From Sinorhizobium sp. 8-89 (GTDB lineage Bacteria > Pseudomonadota > Alphaproteobacteria > Rhizobiales > Rhizobiaceae), in contig NZ_JASKLR010000001.1 in NCBI RefSeq assembly GCF_030124325.1, positions 186,001 through 250,000 on the forward strand: a stretch of 64,000 bases of DNA. The letters run 5' to 3'. Made by a program: the position numbers and the translations under genes. Under the pieces are notes generated by a model, which worked only from the letters and a program-made list of their open reading frames with translations, made no database searches and was not told the DNA's origin. Position 1 is the stretch's first letter. Each line of letters begins with the position of its first letter. Shown here piece after piece: positions 1-9,497 of the stretch.

Positions 1-1
1 C

Positions 2-1702
2 ACCAAGGATGAGAACGAGGCGAAGAAGCGGCTCTGGCCCGTGATTGAGAGCTGGCGCGCTGAGTTCGAAGAGGTTCGGGCTCGACGCGACATCACTGCA
101 GACGATAAGGCGGTTGCCGTGTGGCAGCACTATGAGGCCACGCTCGACAGCTACGACCGCAAGCAGCGTGCCATGCCGACCCCCGAACAGGCGGACGCAG
201 AATTGCAGCGCCTTTATCGCCGGATCGACGTGGGCGAAATCACGTCCGAAAACTTTTTCGGCATGATCAACGCCTATACCGACTATGAGCTTATGCTTCG
301 GGCACGCACCGACGACGCAAACCTTCGTGCCCGCCGTCTTGATGCCTTGCGGGCCGCGCTCACGTCCGGCGATGCGAACTTGATCGAACCGGCAGCGAAG
401 GATTTTGTTGTTCGGCATCGGCTTCTTGTCGATGCAGGTTCCGACGAATACCGCGAGCTTTGCGCCCTCATGACGCGGGCGGAAATCGAGGGTTTGCAGC
501 GCACCCTTGAACGCGACAGGGGGGACTTCACCGGAACCCCAAAAGACCCAATCGTCAAGCCCGCGACCGGCACCGCCCGCGAAGCAGCGGCACCGGGCGA
601 AACCATCATGGAGCTGTTCGACACCTACGCGCGCGAGAACCCGAATCAAATCAAGCCCGACACGCTTGCGCAAGCTCGCCGAGACGTCGGCCTATTCGTG
701 GAATATGTCGGCAGTACGTTTCCGGTCTATCGGATCGACAAGAAGGCTGTCCGCGAGTGGAAAGCACTCTTGCTTCGGTATCCGATCAAGGCGAGCGAGA
801 CGAAAGCATTCGATGGCATGAAGCTTGCGCAGATCGTGAAGCACAACGAGACGGTGAAGAAGCCGACGATCAGCACGACCACCGTCAACCGTTACCTTTC
901 CGGCTTCAGCGCCTTTTGCACCTGGCTGACGAACCATGGTTATCTCACGGCGAACCCCGCCGCTGCTATGTTCCTGAAGAAGTCGAAAGAGAAGACCACG
1001 AAGCCCTTCACGGTTGACGAAATGAACGCCTTATTCAAGTCGCCACTCTTCACAGGATGCCAGAACGATGAAGCACCCCGGTTTTGGAGTAAGCCGGGCA
1101 ACGTCCTTATCCGCGATCACCGCTATTGGGTGCCGCTTATTATGCTTTACTCTGGCGCACGCCCGGCAGAGATTGCACAGCTTGGCATTGACGACGTGCG
1201 CGAAGATCGCGGCCATTGGATCATGCATATTACGACCGAAGGGGAGGGCGACAAGAGCGTGAAAACGGACGGCTCTATGCGCGTCCTGCCGGTGCACCCC
1301 GAATTGGTGAACCTCGGCTTCCTCGACTATCATGCGAAGGCAAAGGAGAAGGGCGACAAGCGCCTGTTCCCGCTCGCAGAGCGCAACGAACGCGGGCAGA
1401 TGATCGCCGACTTTAGCCGCGACTTCCCGCGCTACCTGACGAAGATCGGCCTAAAGGACGGTCGCGGTTTGTCGCTCTACAGCTTCCGGCATGGTGCGGC
1501 TGACGCCCTCCGTCGTGCTGGCTTCCTTGATGAGCAATTCGGCTTCATCCTAGGTCATACTTCCGGCACGATGACGCAGCGCTATGGCACCCTGCCGCAA
1601 GGGATGCTCGAGCAGCGCGTGGAACTGGTAAACTCGATCTCCTATCCGGGATTGATGGTGGATCACCTGAAGTCAGTGAGCGCGGTGGGCGAGGCAGCGT
1701 AG
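2..1702 (+). CDS. Tyrosine recombinase (phage-type integrase), 5' partial
   Basis: The reading frame is open to the left edge, so the true start lies outside the window; a GTG at 41 is only the first possible start inside it. The protein has a SAM-like core-binding region (roughly 600-960), then a catalytic domain: the first Arg in SGARPAE (1160-1162), the second in a YSFRHG box where the usual first His of HxxR is Tyr, GHTSG with its His, and the nucleophile Tyr in TQRYG (1583-1585). The N-terminal third resembles the long N-terminal extensions of rhizobial island integrases. It probably mobilises the island that abuts tRNA-Gln at 29,458, although it lies 28 kb from that junction. Family call is secure; the partner att site is an inference. 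Confidence 0.9.
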   Translation, partial: TKDENEAKKRLWPVIESWRAEFEEVRARRDITADDKAVAVWQHYEATLDSYDRKQRAMPTPEQADAELQRLYRRIDVGEITSENFFGMINAYTDYELMLRARTDDANLRARRLDALRAALTSGDANLIEPAAKDFVVRHRLLVDAGSDEYRELCALMTRAEIEGLQRTLERDRGDFTGTPKDPIVKPATGTAREAAAPGETIMELFDTYARENPNQIKPDTLAQARRDVGLFVEYVGSTFPVYRIDKKAVREWKALLLRYPIKASETKAFDGMKLAQIVKHNETVKKPTISTTTVNRYLSGFSAFCTWLTNHGYLTANPAAAMFLKKSKEKTTKPFTVDEMNALFKSPLFTGCQNDEAPRFWSKPGNVLIRDHRYWVPLIMLYSGARPAEIAQLGIDDVREDRGHWIMHITTEGEGDKSVKTDGSMRVLPVHPELVNLGFLDYHAKAKEKGDKRLFPLAERNERGQMIADFSRDFPRYLTKIGLKDGRGLSLYSFRHGAADALRRAGFLDEQFGFILGHTSGTMTQRYGTLPQGMLEQRVELVNSISYPGLMVDHLKSVSAVGEAA

Positions 1703-1847
1703 CCCTACTCCTCAGGCTGTATGTCATCCGCCTCCTGGTCCAGTTCATAGCCGCGTCTCCAGCTAGGAGCCGCGTCGATCGCTGCCTGATAGCCAGCGTT
1801 GTTTCGTGCGCTGCTTGACCCAACCGACCGACATCCGCTTGCCTTGG

Positions 1848-2120
1848 TCAAGAGCCTGCTTGATGGCCTGCTGCATTTGTGATGTCGGCTTTACCGGGGA
1901 CGGTTCGAAGGCCACTTGTCTCGATCTGCTCCAGCATAAAGCGGGTTATGAGGGACGCTTCATCATCGCCCATGACAATCCCTCTATCGGAGAGACTGGT
2001 CTTAAGTGCTTTCTTGAGTATGCGCCAAGTGTCGAGGTCTACCTGTAAAGTAACCACCTCGTTTCGATCCTCGGGAAGGAGAGAATGGATGAGCGGGTCT
2101 AGGTTTGCTGCATCGGTCAT
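1848..2120 (-). CDS. Small hypothetical protein (90 aa)
   Basis: The 90-aa protein has an acidic N-terminal half and a helix-rich middle; I recognise no domain. It lies just downstream of the six-gene restriction operon on the same strand, and its start is 18 bp from a perfect 19-bp palindrome (2138-2156). The size and position would suit a small DNA-binding regulator or antitoxin-like protein controlled through that palindrome, but no HTH or RHH motif is clear. Its C-terminus converges on the integrase gene. Confidence 0.5.
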   Translation of the reverse strand: MTDAANLDPLIHSLLPEDRNEVVTLQVDLDTWRILKKALKTSLSDRGIVMGDDEASLITRFMLEQIETSGLRTVPGKADITNAAGHQAGS

Positions 2121-2137
2121 GAGGGGATGTCTCTATC

Positions 2138-2156
2138 GTGTGAAGGTCCTTCACAC
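2138..2156. promoter_or_regulatory. Perfect 19-bp palindrome, candidate operator
   Basis: GTGTGAAGG-T-CCTTCACAC is a perfect inverted repeat with 9-bp arms and a one-base centre. It sits between the end of the 288-aa gene (2169) and the start of the 90-aa gene (2120). The short centre makes it a poor RNA terminator and a good protein-binding site, so an operator for the 90-aa gene is more likely. Confidence 0.5.
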
Positions 2157-2168
2157 CAAACAGAATCA

Positions 2169-3035
2169 TCAGTTCTGCAACGTGGCACCGCCGTTCTTGA
2201 CGCTCCGGACAGCGCGCGTGATCCACGACAGGACTGTGTCCCTCTGCCCAGAGAGATATTCCCGTTCTGGAAGGCCCTCAGACGATCTCGCGAAGGCGCG
2301 CTCAACCTCTTGGCCGAGGTCTTCCGAGGACAGGAAAGTCAGGTCTATGATCTGGTTGCGCAATCTCAGGAGTTTCGTGGCGCGTCGCATGACATCCTCC
2401 ATCCGCGCTCGGCCGATCCGGTCGGCAGTGTCGAGCCAGCCGATCGCAATGGCCTTAGAGAGCTGCGCATCCGCTGCGATGGAGGCGCGCTCGAAAATCT
2501 GAACCATCGCATCCTCGCTGAGGCCCTCAAGAAGATGCCAGCGCGCCTTGCCAGCCGTCTCACCCAGATCCAGGGTGCGCCCCCGGATCCAAAGTCTCTG
2601 GAAGGTGTTCCGGACGCCCCCCGCGAAGCGGGCACTCTGTCTCGCGGAGTAACGCCACACGACGAGTTCTTGGAGCAAGATGCAGGACAGGAAAGCCCAG
2701 GTGTCGTCGCGCAGCAGTTCGGGAGACGCCAGTTGAGGATGCCCGGCGAGCCATTTCGCTGCTTCGACATCGAAGCCAGTCTTCTGCTTGTCGGATGCCC
2801 GATGCGGATAGCCGTGCTGCTTCGCGATCGCCGTCATCTCGGCGAGTATATCGGCGACCAGTTCGGGGGAGACCGAGCCACCGCTCGGCGCATACCAGAT
2901 CCATGCCTCATATTCGCTACGGCGTCTCTCGATGTCCATGAACTCCGAGTTTTCGTGCGTAAGGCGCTCGAGATCTTCCATGCACCGCATCACGCCGACG
3001 TGGTTCAACCGGGGTAGAAGTCTGACATTGCTCAT
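2169..3035 (-). CDS. DUF6339-like accessory protein of the Z1/MORC restriction operon
   Basis: The 288-aa, mostly alpha-helical protein contains RDDTWAF and a region with FAGGVRNTFQRLW, which I associate from memory with the DUF6339 family. It is the last gene of the methyltransferase-Z1-endonuclease-ATPase operon and overlaps the stop of the upstream 304-aa gene by 4 bp, so translation is probably coupled. An alpha-helical protein of this kind was reported with MORC-type restriction systems. It has no recognisable catalytic motif and may be a structural or target-recognition subunit. The operon link is strong; the biochemical role is unknown. Confidence 0.75.
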   Translation of the reverse strand: MSNVRLLPRLNHVGVMRCMEDLERLTHENSEFMDIERRRSEYEAWIWYAPSGGSVSPELVADILAEMTAIAKQHGYPHRASDKQKTGFDVEAAKWLAGHPQLASPELLRDDTWAFLSCILLQELVVWRYSARQSARFAGGVRNTFQRLWIRGRTLDLGETAGKARWHLLEGLSEDAMVQIFERASIAADAQLSKAIAIGWLDTADRIGRARMEDVMRRATKLLRLRNQIIDLTFLSSEDLGQEVERAFARSSEGLPEREYLSGQRDTVLSWITRAVRSVKNGGATLQN

Positions 3036-3946
3036 TCGAGATCTCCCAGCTCAGCCGCCGCATGGATGCTGGCGTGGAAGTGACCGGGAAGACTGCGCCG
3101 GATGTTCTGGACCTCGGCCAGCTCGCGCCCCGGGAAAGCGAGATCCAGCCAGGCCGTGATTTGGGCGCCGACCGAGCCCTCCTCGCATCCGTCGAGCTGT
3201 TCCACAAGATCCTCCATTTCGAGGGTTGCCCCGACCATCTGAACCATCACGTCACCGAGGATAGCCTGGAGCGTGAGCACGTCACCATTCACGACCCGTT
3301 CTGCCAATTCCTGATGATCGGAGTTGACATAGAGGCGGATCGAGCCACCGAAATCCGCGGCCAGTCCGCCCGGCCGCCATGACAAGTACCAAGGCGCGGT
3401 GACATGCCGCTGGTTGGGGAAGGTCTCAGTGAAGGAGACGACCTCGATCGGGAAACGATTGTCACCACCATCCTCGAGCTCGATCGAGGTTTCGTGCGAC
3501 CAAAGGCGAGACCCGACGCAGCTCGGAGACAGGATCGAGCCGTTGACGGCGGGGGTCGCGAGCAGCACCTCGGTCCGAGCGTACAGGCGCCCTGACAGGG
3601 TATTTCCTGGAACGACTGCACGCAATTCCGTCGGCTGATCCGTTGAAGCATCGACAACCCGAGAACTCACGCGCTTTACCATTCTGGGAAAGCGGCCCCG
3701 CCCCGTGCCGATCTTGAGAACGACCGCGAGGTTGAGGTCCTCCTCGGGGATCGCGAGCATCTTGGCGGCGGCCCGCACGTCAATCGAGATGGACCCGCGG
3801 AGTTCGATGTCGGCCGCATAGTCCCATTCGTCGAGGATGAGCTTCATCGGGAAGAGCGAAGCTCCGGGCTGGCCGATCATCCAGCGTCCGAGCGTCACGG
3901 CTTCGTCCGGCAGGCAAAGAAATGGAAGGGCGAAGGTTGCGGTCAT
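3032..3946 (-). CDS. Uncharacterised subunit of the Z1/MORC restriction operon (304 aa)
   Basis: The 304-aa protein appears beta-rich in its first two thirds and helical and acidic at the C-terminus (MEDLVEQLDG). It overlaps the ATPase stop codon upstream and the 288-aa gene downstream by 4 bp each, so the order is fixed and translation is probably coupled. I recognise no catalytic motif or named domain. Constant linkage to the GHKL ATPase suggests a partner or DNA-contacting subunit of the restriction complex. Confidence 0.7.
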   Translation of the reverse strand: MTATFALPFLCLPDEAVTLGRWMIGQPGASLFPMKLILDEWDYAADIELRGSISIDVRAAAKMLAIPEEDLNLAVVLKIGTGRGRFPRMVKRVSSRVVDASTDQPTELRAVVPGNTLSGRLYARTEVLLATPAVNGSILSPSCVGSRLWSHETSIELEDGGDNRFPIEVVSFTETFPNQRHVTAPWYLSWRPGGLAADFGGSIRLYVNSDHQELAERVVNGDVLTLQAILGDVMVQMVGATLEMEDLVEQLDGCEEGSVGAQITAWLDLAFPGRELAEVQNIRRSLPGHFHASIHAAAELGDLE

Positions 3947-5790
3947 GCAGCATCTCCCTCTTCGAAACTGAAGCGAATGCCGACGGCCGCATCGTCCGGC
4001 AGGGTGACCCGGCAGGTGACCATACCTTGTGTATTCTCGATCTTGATCCCCTTCGATCCAGCGGTCTTGTCTGCGAGGGATAGGTCCAGGAGGTCGATCG
4101 TGATGTCACCGGGCAGATCGTCGACCGAGGTAAAAGAGCCGTCCAGCACCAGATGCGGGCTGGCGTGGAGAACGAGATCGGGCTGACTGCCATCGTTTAC
4201 CAGTTCCGCCTCGAACTTGGCGACACGCTGACCGTTGCGGTACTCCAAGCCGACAAACCGCGGCGCGGAGATCGTGATCTTCTTCTTGCTCCCGACACCG
4301 CCGTGGGAAGTCGCCCGCCCCGGTCCCTTTCCGGAACTCCTGGACAGCATTCTGCCCAACCTGGCGGCGATTTTCGCTACGGATGGCCCACGATCCTCGC
4401 TTGTTCCCAAGGCGGCCTTCGGCTGGACGTAGGTCGCGGCCGCCAGCTTCAGTTCCCGGAGCGCCACGTTTACGTAGGTCTTGGCTCGCCCCTTCGGCAG
4501 CATGTCCGGAATCCAGTCGTCGTGGGCCGGCGGCTCGGTCACGGCGAAAGCCTCCTCTATCTCATCTTCCTCCGAACAGATGAAGACGCCGGCCCATTCG
4601 AAATGCTTGTCCACGAATGGCTCGCCGGGCAGGTATCGAACGACGAGTTCGACGGGGCGCATCAGCGCGATGGAATGCGCCTGTTCGCGCATGGGGCTTC
4701 CATCGCGCAACGCCATCAGGTTGCGAGGTGCACGCAGACCTCGGACGATCGAGAGGCGGCCGAGATCCGCGATCGGTCTGGCGCTGCGGATCGTCGTAAC
4801 TTCCCCAGCACCTTCGCCGCGCACGTTCCGCAACGCCTCGGCGTAGAGGTCTAGCGGCGGATAGTGTTCGGGCGCCGGGATCGCGACCTGTTCGCCTTCG
4901 AATTCCAGCCGCACCTCGATTTTCCGTTCCGCAGGCGTGAACCCGCACATCCTTGGCCAGAAATTCCAGAGAACCGTTTCCACCAACTCGGCGCGCAGAT
5001 CCTCGCCCCGATCGACATGCGGAGCCACGATCGCAATCGTCGTGCCGGTCCGGCGCTCGTCCCGCGGTGGAAGCCCGAGGAGCTCGGAGAGTTCGGCTGC
5101 TTCCGCACCCTCGAGCGGCTCGACGCCACCTTCGGCATCGTCGCGACCCCACCAGTGACGCCCGGTAAAACGGCGACGCTCCCCGTCAGTGACAGCCTCG
5201 AATGCATCGCCAAGTTGGCACCCCATGACCCGGCGGACCGGAACCCCGCCGCAGGTGGTCTGAGTGTCGACGATGATGGTGGAGGCGCGGCTCAGCGCAT
5301 AGAGCGACGTCTTGCCATATCCGTAGGTTCCACCCCCGTGATGCGTGTCGCGTGCAGCGCCGATATTGCGCAGGAAATTGACGAAATCTAGCCTCTCCGC
5401 GCCCGCTGTGACATCTGCGCGGGTCGGACCGGCAAGCCCTCTTGTGTTGAAATCGGCAATCTCGAGCAGGGAAACCCGATCCTCTCGGAGGATCTCTCGC
5501 AAGTTCGCAGTCTCTTCTTCTCCCTTTGCCGCATCGGCTTCCTCCGGAGGCAGTGTCTGGAAGAACAGATCGCGCAGGTGTACAAGCTCCTCTCCTTCGA
5601 CGGTCCGGAAACGCAACAAGATCTCGACCCAATTGCCCTCGGGGGCAGCATCGACCGAGTTCTGCAAGGCTTCCCGTATCACAGTCTGCAGGAGGCCGAG
5701 TGCGGGGCGTCCCATGAGGCGTCGGGAACCCTCTCCGGCGATGTTTCCAGTTCGGGCGAATTTTTCACTATGCAGATCGAGTGGGATCAT
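3943..5790 (-). CDS. GHKL-superfamily (MutL/MORC-like) ATPase of a restriction system
   Basis: The 615-aa protein has the ATP-binding motifs of the gyrase/Hsp90/histidine kinase/MutL fold: an N-box with Glu40 and Asn44 (EALQNSVD), a lid-type motif at about 111-119 (IADFNTRGL) and a glycine-rich box at about 152-167 (GGGTYGYGKTS). The region after about 250 is consistent with the S5-like fold that follows this ATPase in MutL and MORC; the C-terminus looks beta-rich. Prokaryotic ATPases of this type in operons with Z1 helicases, PD-(D/E)XK proteins, C5 methylases and Vsr nucleases were described by Iyer et al. 2008 as relatives of eukaryotic MORC. It probably drives DNA clamping or looping in restriction. 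It overlaps both neighbours by 4 bp. Confidence 0.85.
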   Translation of the reverse strand: MIPLDLHSEKFARTGNIAGEGSRRLMGRPALGLLQTVIREALQNSVDAAPEGNWVEILLRFRTVEGEELVHLRDLFFQTLPPEEADAAKGEEETANLREILREDRVSLLEIADFNTRGLAGPTRADVTAGAERLDFVNFLRNIGAARDTHHGGGTYGYGKTSLYALSRASTIIVDTQTTCGGVPVRRVMGCQLGDAFEAVTDGERRRFTGRHWWGRDDAEGGVEPLEGAEAAELSELLGLPPRDERRTGTTIAIVAPHVDRGEDLRAELVETVLWNFWPRMCGFTPAERKIEVRLEFEGEQVAIPAPEHYPPLDLYAEALRNVRGEGAGEVTTIRSARPIADLGRLSIVRGLRAPRNLMALRDGSPMREQAHSIALMRPVELVVRYLPGEPFVDKHFEWAGVFICSEEDEIEEAFAVTEPPAHDDWIPDMLPKGRAKTYVNVALRELKLAAATYVQPKAALGTSEDRGPSVAKIAARLGRMLSRSSGKGPGRATSHGGVGSKKKITISAPRFVGLEYRNGQRVAKFEAELVNDGSQPDLVLHASPHLVLDGSFTSVDDLPGDITIDLLDLSLADKTAGSKGIKIENTQGMVTCRVTLPDDAAVGIRFSFEEGDAA

Positions 5791-6791
5791 GCGGCGAACT
5801 CCAGGAAGAGGACCTCCGTCTGCGCCTGGTCAAGAAGATGCGCGTGGGCCGTCGCGAGGTCGATCTCGTAGGTCAGTGCCACAACTCCCGCAGGCAGAAT
5901 CCCCCCGGAAAAGGATGCAGGAGTTATGCTCGGGAAACCGGCCGCCAAGGCGTAGATGTCGATCCCCTCGAGCGCAAAACTCGTGGCGTTCCATTCCTCG
6001 GCTTGCGGATCACGACACCCGAGCTCGGCCAGTCGTTCGTCGAGGACGAGCTCGTCTGCGCCGTAATCGATGATGGCACGATGGAGCGCGGCAACAGAGA
6101 GCTCGCCGCCGTCTACGGGTTCGATCCGCACGTGCGCGAGGTGCAAGCGACCATTCGATGGAGGCAGTAATTGCTCCGGCCCATGGATGGTCACGCGAGA
6201 CGCGTCGGAGCGGAGCGATGTCTTTACCTCTATGGCGATACTGCGACGCCGGAAGTCATGGCGCTGTCCGATCGGGCCGGTCCATCCGTCAAGGGCAGTG
6301 GGCAGCTTGGCTGTTAGCCTCTCGAGGATGACGAGTTCGCCGATCAGCCCGCCGAGCTTCGTGAGGGGGATTTCGCCCTCTGGAGTGCGAGCGAGAAGAT
6401 TTCGGAAATCCTGGATGGTCCCGTGGACGGCGGTTTCCGGGCCGTCGCCGCTCTCCAGTCGTTTTAGGATCTCCTCGACCAGTTCCGTGAAGACACGGGT
6501 CAGCCGCGGATTGCGGAGGGTAATGTCGATAAAATGCTCGAGCTTTCCACCCGATCTAAACGAGGAACGCGCGAGGAGGAGATTGTGGCTGCCCGCAGTA
6601 GCCGAACCTCCGGCCGGACGGCCAACAGGTACCAGGAGCCGCGGCTCGCCAAGAGGGCCGATTGCGATACGGACCTGACCGTAACCAGTCGTGACCGCCG
6701 TCGCCCGGCTCGGAACCTCGAGAATTCCATCGCCTCGGCCAGAGGCGCGGATCTCGGCCCATTCCCTCTCAAGCATTCCGGTATCAGGCAT
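5787..6791 (-). CDS. PD-(D/E)XK-type putative restriction nuclease
   Basis: I chose the ATG at 6791 (MPDTGML), which overlaps the Z1 stop codon, over the longer frame reaching 7004, whose extra residues are a shadow of the Z1 3' end. The 334-aa protein has a Glu in GLIGELVILERL and then RHDF...IAIEVKTS, giving the D...ExK active-site spacing of restriction-endonuclease folds. It is the probable DNA-cleaving subunit acting with the Z1 helicase and GHKL ATPase. It overlaps the ATPase start by 4 bp. Nuclease activity is inferred from the motif and context. Confidence 0.8.
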   Translation of the reverse strand: MPDTGMLEREWAEIRASGRGDGILEVPSRATAVTTGYGQVRIAIGPLGEPRLLVPVGRPAGGSATAGSHNLLLARSSFRSGGKLEHFIDITLRNPRLTRVFTELVEEILKRLESGDGPETAVHGTIQDFRNLLARTPEGEIPLTKLGGLIGELVILERLTAKLPTALDGWTGPIGQRHDFRRRSIAIEVKTSLRSDASRVTIHGPEQLLPPSNGRLHLAHVRIEPVDGGELSVAALHRAIIDYGADELVLDERLAELGCRDPQAEEWNATSFALEGIDIYALAAGFPSITPASFSGGILPAGVVALTYEIDLATAHAHLLDQAQTEVLFLEFAA

Positions 6792-9399
6792 CCGTGCCTT
6801 CCACTTCCTCGATCTGGTCCTGGCTCTCCTCCGTTTCCTCAAGTGCGGGGGCCTCGATATCGACGGAGAAATAGCCGCCCGACCGATCCTTCTGACCCGG
6901 AAACACGATTCCGAACCCGACGACATCCGAGACGGCATCGAGTGCAACACGGGACAGGGGCTCGTCGCCACCCGACTTTCGTTCCTGTGGCTCAGATTTT
7001 GCATCGATCAGGTATAAGAGGAGCAACGGGATTGCGGGCCTACATGACTTGTAAGCCGTCCAGTCCTCCTTGTCCGGCTTCCGGTCGGCGTCGATCAGGA
7101 TGTCTGCCTTGGACATCAGGGCCTTGATGTCGGCGTATCGGGGCGATGCCTCCCGCAGCCGAGAACGTCTCATGGTCGGAACTTGGCCCAGCCCGCCGAG
7201 CGGTTTGGCGGATTTCGTACCCGATTGTGTTTTAATGATCGCGACATTCCAGAGGCTAAGAGAGCCCTCCGTCTCGTCCAGATAGCGAATGAGGTGGGGC
7301 TTCTTGAGGTCCATGTGCTCATCGGAGATTTCGGTGGCGGCCAGGAAGCGCCGCACCGCCTGCGAGGGGATTTCCTTGAACAGTAGCCCCCGGGCCTTTT
7401 GGTCGGGGACAGTCGTTGCCAGCATCGCATCAACGAGCTGAGAGGCGGCGCTCCAGTTGCCGCCTACGATCTCGGTGTCGCGATGGTCGAAGCGGATGGT
7501 CTGGACGTGTTTCCCGGAGAAACTCATGCTTGTGCGGAAGGCGTGCTTCATCTTCGTCGCCGCCGTAATCGCCATGCCTGGTATCGAACGCACCTTCACC
7601 GCGAAGTCGCGTGGAGTGAGCTTGCTTTCGCGATAGACCGCGATGTCCTGGCGGATCTCCTCCTCGATGACGGCCAGAGAGCGGAACTTGGAGGCGAGGT
7701 CATCGGTCGTCCACAGGCGGGGGAGATCCTCGTAGCCGCGACGATAGCCGAACCAGCGCCCCATCTGTAGCAGGGTGTCATACTGTTTAGACGTCCGGAG
7801 GAAGAACGAAACACAGAGCCCCTCGAGCGTGAGGCCGCGTGCGAGCACCGTTCCCCCGACCACGATGCACGTGACCGGATCACCGGTATAGTCGAGGCGA
7901 AGGGCTTCATCCGTTTCACCATTCTCGACCGGATAGCGGAGCGCATCAAGGACCGCGGGAAGGTGAGCGAGCACCACGTCGAAATCCTCGGGAATGCGAT
8001 CGTGGCCAGCCGGGGCTGTGCGCTCCCGTTCACGTTCGAAGACCTCCCGCAGCCTTGCGGTGGGTTCGCCAGTCCCCGGGATCAGGTCGGATTTTCTTTG
8101 CTCCACCCAGTTCCGGATGAGTTCGGACATGTATTCATGTTGACGTACAAATGGTGAGGAATGCACCAGCATCGACATGTGCTCGCCTTCCTGACCACGG
8201 GCTCGGCGAATCGCGCAGCTGGCGAGGAACCACAGGATTGCGTCCTCGAGGCTCTGGGTCATCTCGGGACGGAAGCTCTCTTTGTCCTTCGGCGAGGTCG
8301 GTCTCAGAAGATCTGGATCGTCCTCGTGGAGGGTACGGATCATGTCGCGCTCTTCGCCATCCGCCTCCGCGCTGTCGCTTCCAAAGACCTCGCGCGCACC
8401 GAAATAGCCGATCGGTCGCTCCAGCGCGGTGATGAAATCGCGCGGATAGAGATCATCCAGATCCTCGTCGTTCCCGTAAGGATAGGGATTGATGAAGACA
8501 TTGGCGAAGGGCGTCGCGGTGTAGCCGACATAGGTGACTGCGGGCAGGGCGGCCAAGACATGCCGTATCTCGGCATTGATCCGGGTCATGTCGAACTCGC
8601 CGCGTGCGGAGTTCACCGAGGCCTGATCGCATTCGTCGTCGATCAGGAGCACTTTGAGTTCCCGCAGGACCACCGCGGAGGTCTTGGATATCGTACGTCT
8701 CAACTGCTTGAGACGGCTTCCCTCCTTCTTCATGACGATCAGCTGGGCATGGCCCTCTGCCGGCATGACGAAGCCCCCGTTCGCGGGCTGAACGAAATCC
8801 CCGGCGGGATCGCTCGTCGTGTAGAGTTGCCAGAGGCTGCGATGGCGCAGCACATCCTTTTCGAAGCGATCTTGGGTCTGCTTGCGCAGCTTGTTGGTCA
8901 CGCCGCCGAGGACAATGATCATGTTGTAGCCGGCATCGATGGCCTTCGCCATGACAGCGGTCATGTTGGCGGTCTTCCCGGATTGCACATATCCCACCAC
9001 GAGGCCGCGACAGGCGAACTTGTCCCTTCCGGGATTGCCTAGCAGCGAGACGACCTCCGTCGAAGCCCGGTCCAAAGAGCGGATCGTGTCGAGGTCCCAG
9101 CCCTTGGTCTTGAGGTACTCGTGCAGCGCGGTCCAATGGTGGCTGTTGGCGCCAGGCCCCCGATACCAGTCCTCCGGCGCATCGACGATCGAATGTCTGC
9201 GGAGGATTTCAACGTCTTGGATCTCCGCCCTCACTATCTCCACGGCCGCCTCGAGATTCGCTACCATCTCCGGCCCGAAGGGGCCGAACATCCCTTCCAT
9301 CTCGCGCCGGCAAGCCGCTGCGGTGTCCTCCAGGGTGCCATAATTTGCACGTCTCTGGCGGAGCTGGGTGGCGAAGGTGTCGATTTGAGGAGAGGCCAT
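6784..9399 (-). CDS. Z1-domain superfamily II helicase/ATPase
   Basis: The 871-aa protein has a Walker A motif at about 136-143 (GYVQSGKT), a Walker B with DDECD at 254-258, and a TATP motif at about 294-297 that matches helicase motif III. The long C-terminal half contains the Z1 domain that defines this family. It should translocate on or remodel DNA and couple target recognition to cleavage. It follows the methyltransferase gene after a 98-bp gap and overlaps the PD-(D/E)XK gene. The start is the ATG at 9399, preceded by a weak purine-rich site. Confidence 0.9.
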   Translation of the reverse strand: MASPQIDTFATQLRQRRANYGTLEDTAAACRREMEGMFGPFGPEMVANLEAAVEIVRAEIQDVEILRRHSIVDAPEDWYRGPGANSHHWTALHEYLKTKGWDLDTIRSLDRASTEVVSLLGNPGRDKFACRGLVVGYVQSGKTANMTAVMAKAIDAGYNMIIVLGGVTNKLRKQTQDRFEKDVLRHRSLWQLYTTSDPAGDFVQPANGGFVMPAEGHAQLIVMKKEGSRLKQLRRTISKTSAVVLRELKVLLIDDECDQASVNSARGEFDMTRINAEIRHVLAALPAVTYVGYTATPFANVFINPYPYGNDEDLDDLYPRDFITALERPIGYFGAREVFGSDSAEADGEERDMIRTLHEDDPDLLRPTSPKDKESFRPEMTQSLEDAILWFLASCAIRRARGQEGEHMSMLVHSSPFVRQHEYMSELIRNWVEQRKSDLIPGTGEPTARLREVFERERERTAPAGHDRIPEDFDVVLAHLPAVLDALRYPVENGETDEALRLDYTGDPVTCIVVGGTVLARGLTLEGLCVSFFLRTSKQYDTLLQMGRWFGYRRGYEDLPRLWTTDDLASKFRSLAVIEEEIRQDIAVYRESKLTPRDFAVKVRSIPGMAITAATKMKHAFRTSMSFSGKHVQTIRFDHRDTEIVGGNWSAASQLVDAMLATTVPDQKARGLLFKEIPSQAVRRFLAATEISDEHMDLKKPHLIRYLDETEGSLSLWNVAIIKTQSGTKSAKPLGGLGQVPTMRRSRLREASPRYADIKALMSKADILIDADRKPDKEDWTAYKSCRPAIPLLLLYLIDAKSEPQERKSGGDEPLSRVALDAVSDVVGFGIVFPGQKDRSGGYFSVDIEAPALEETEESQDQIEEVEGTDA

Positions 9400-9497
9400 T
9401 GCAATCTCTTAAGTTGAAACGCGATTCGCCTCCCAACTTTAGACTAAATGATCGTCAAAAGAAGAGCTTCGTAGAAACTGCGAGACCTCAGAGGTGC

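Noticed and set aside
2127..3017. 296-aa plus-strand frame
   Set aside because: Antisense to the DUF6339-like gene, whose overlap with the operon supports the minus-strand reading.
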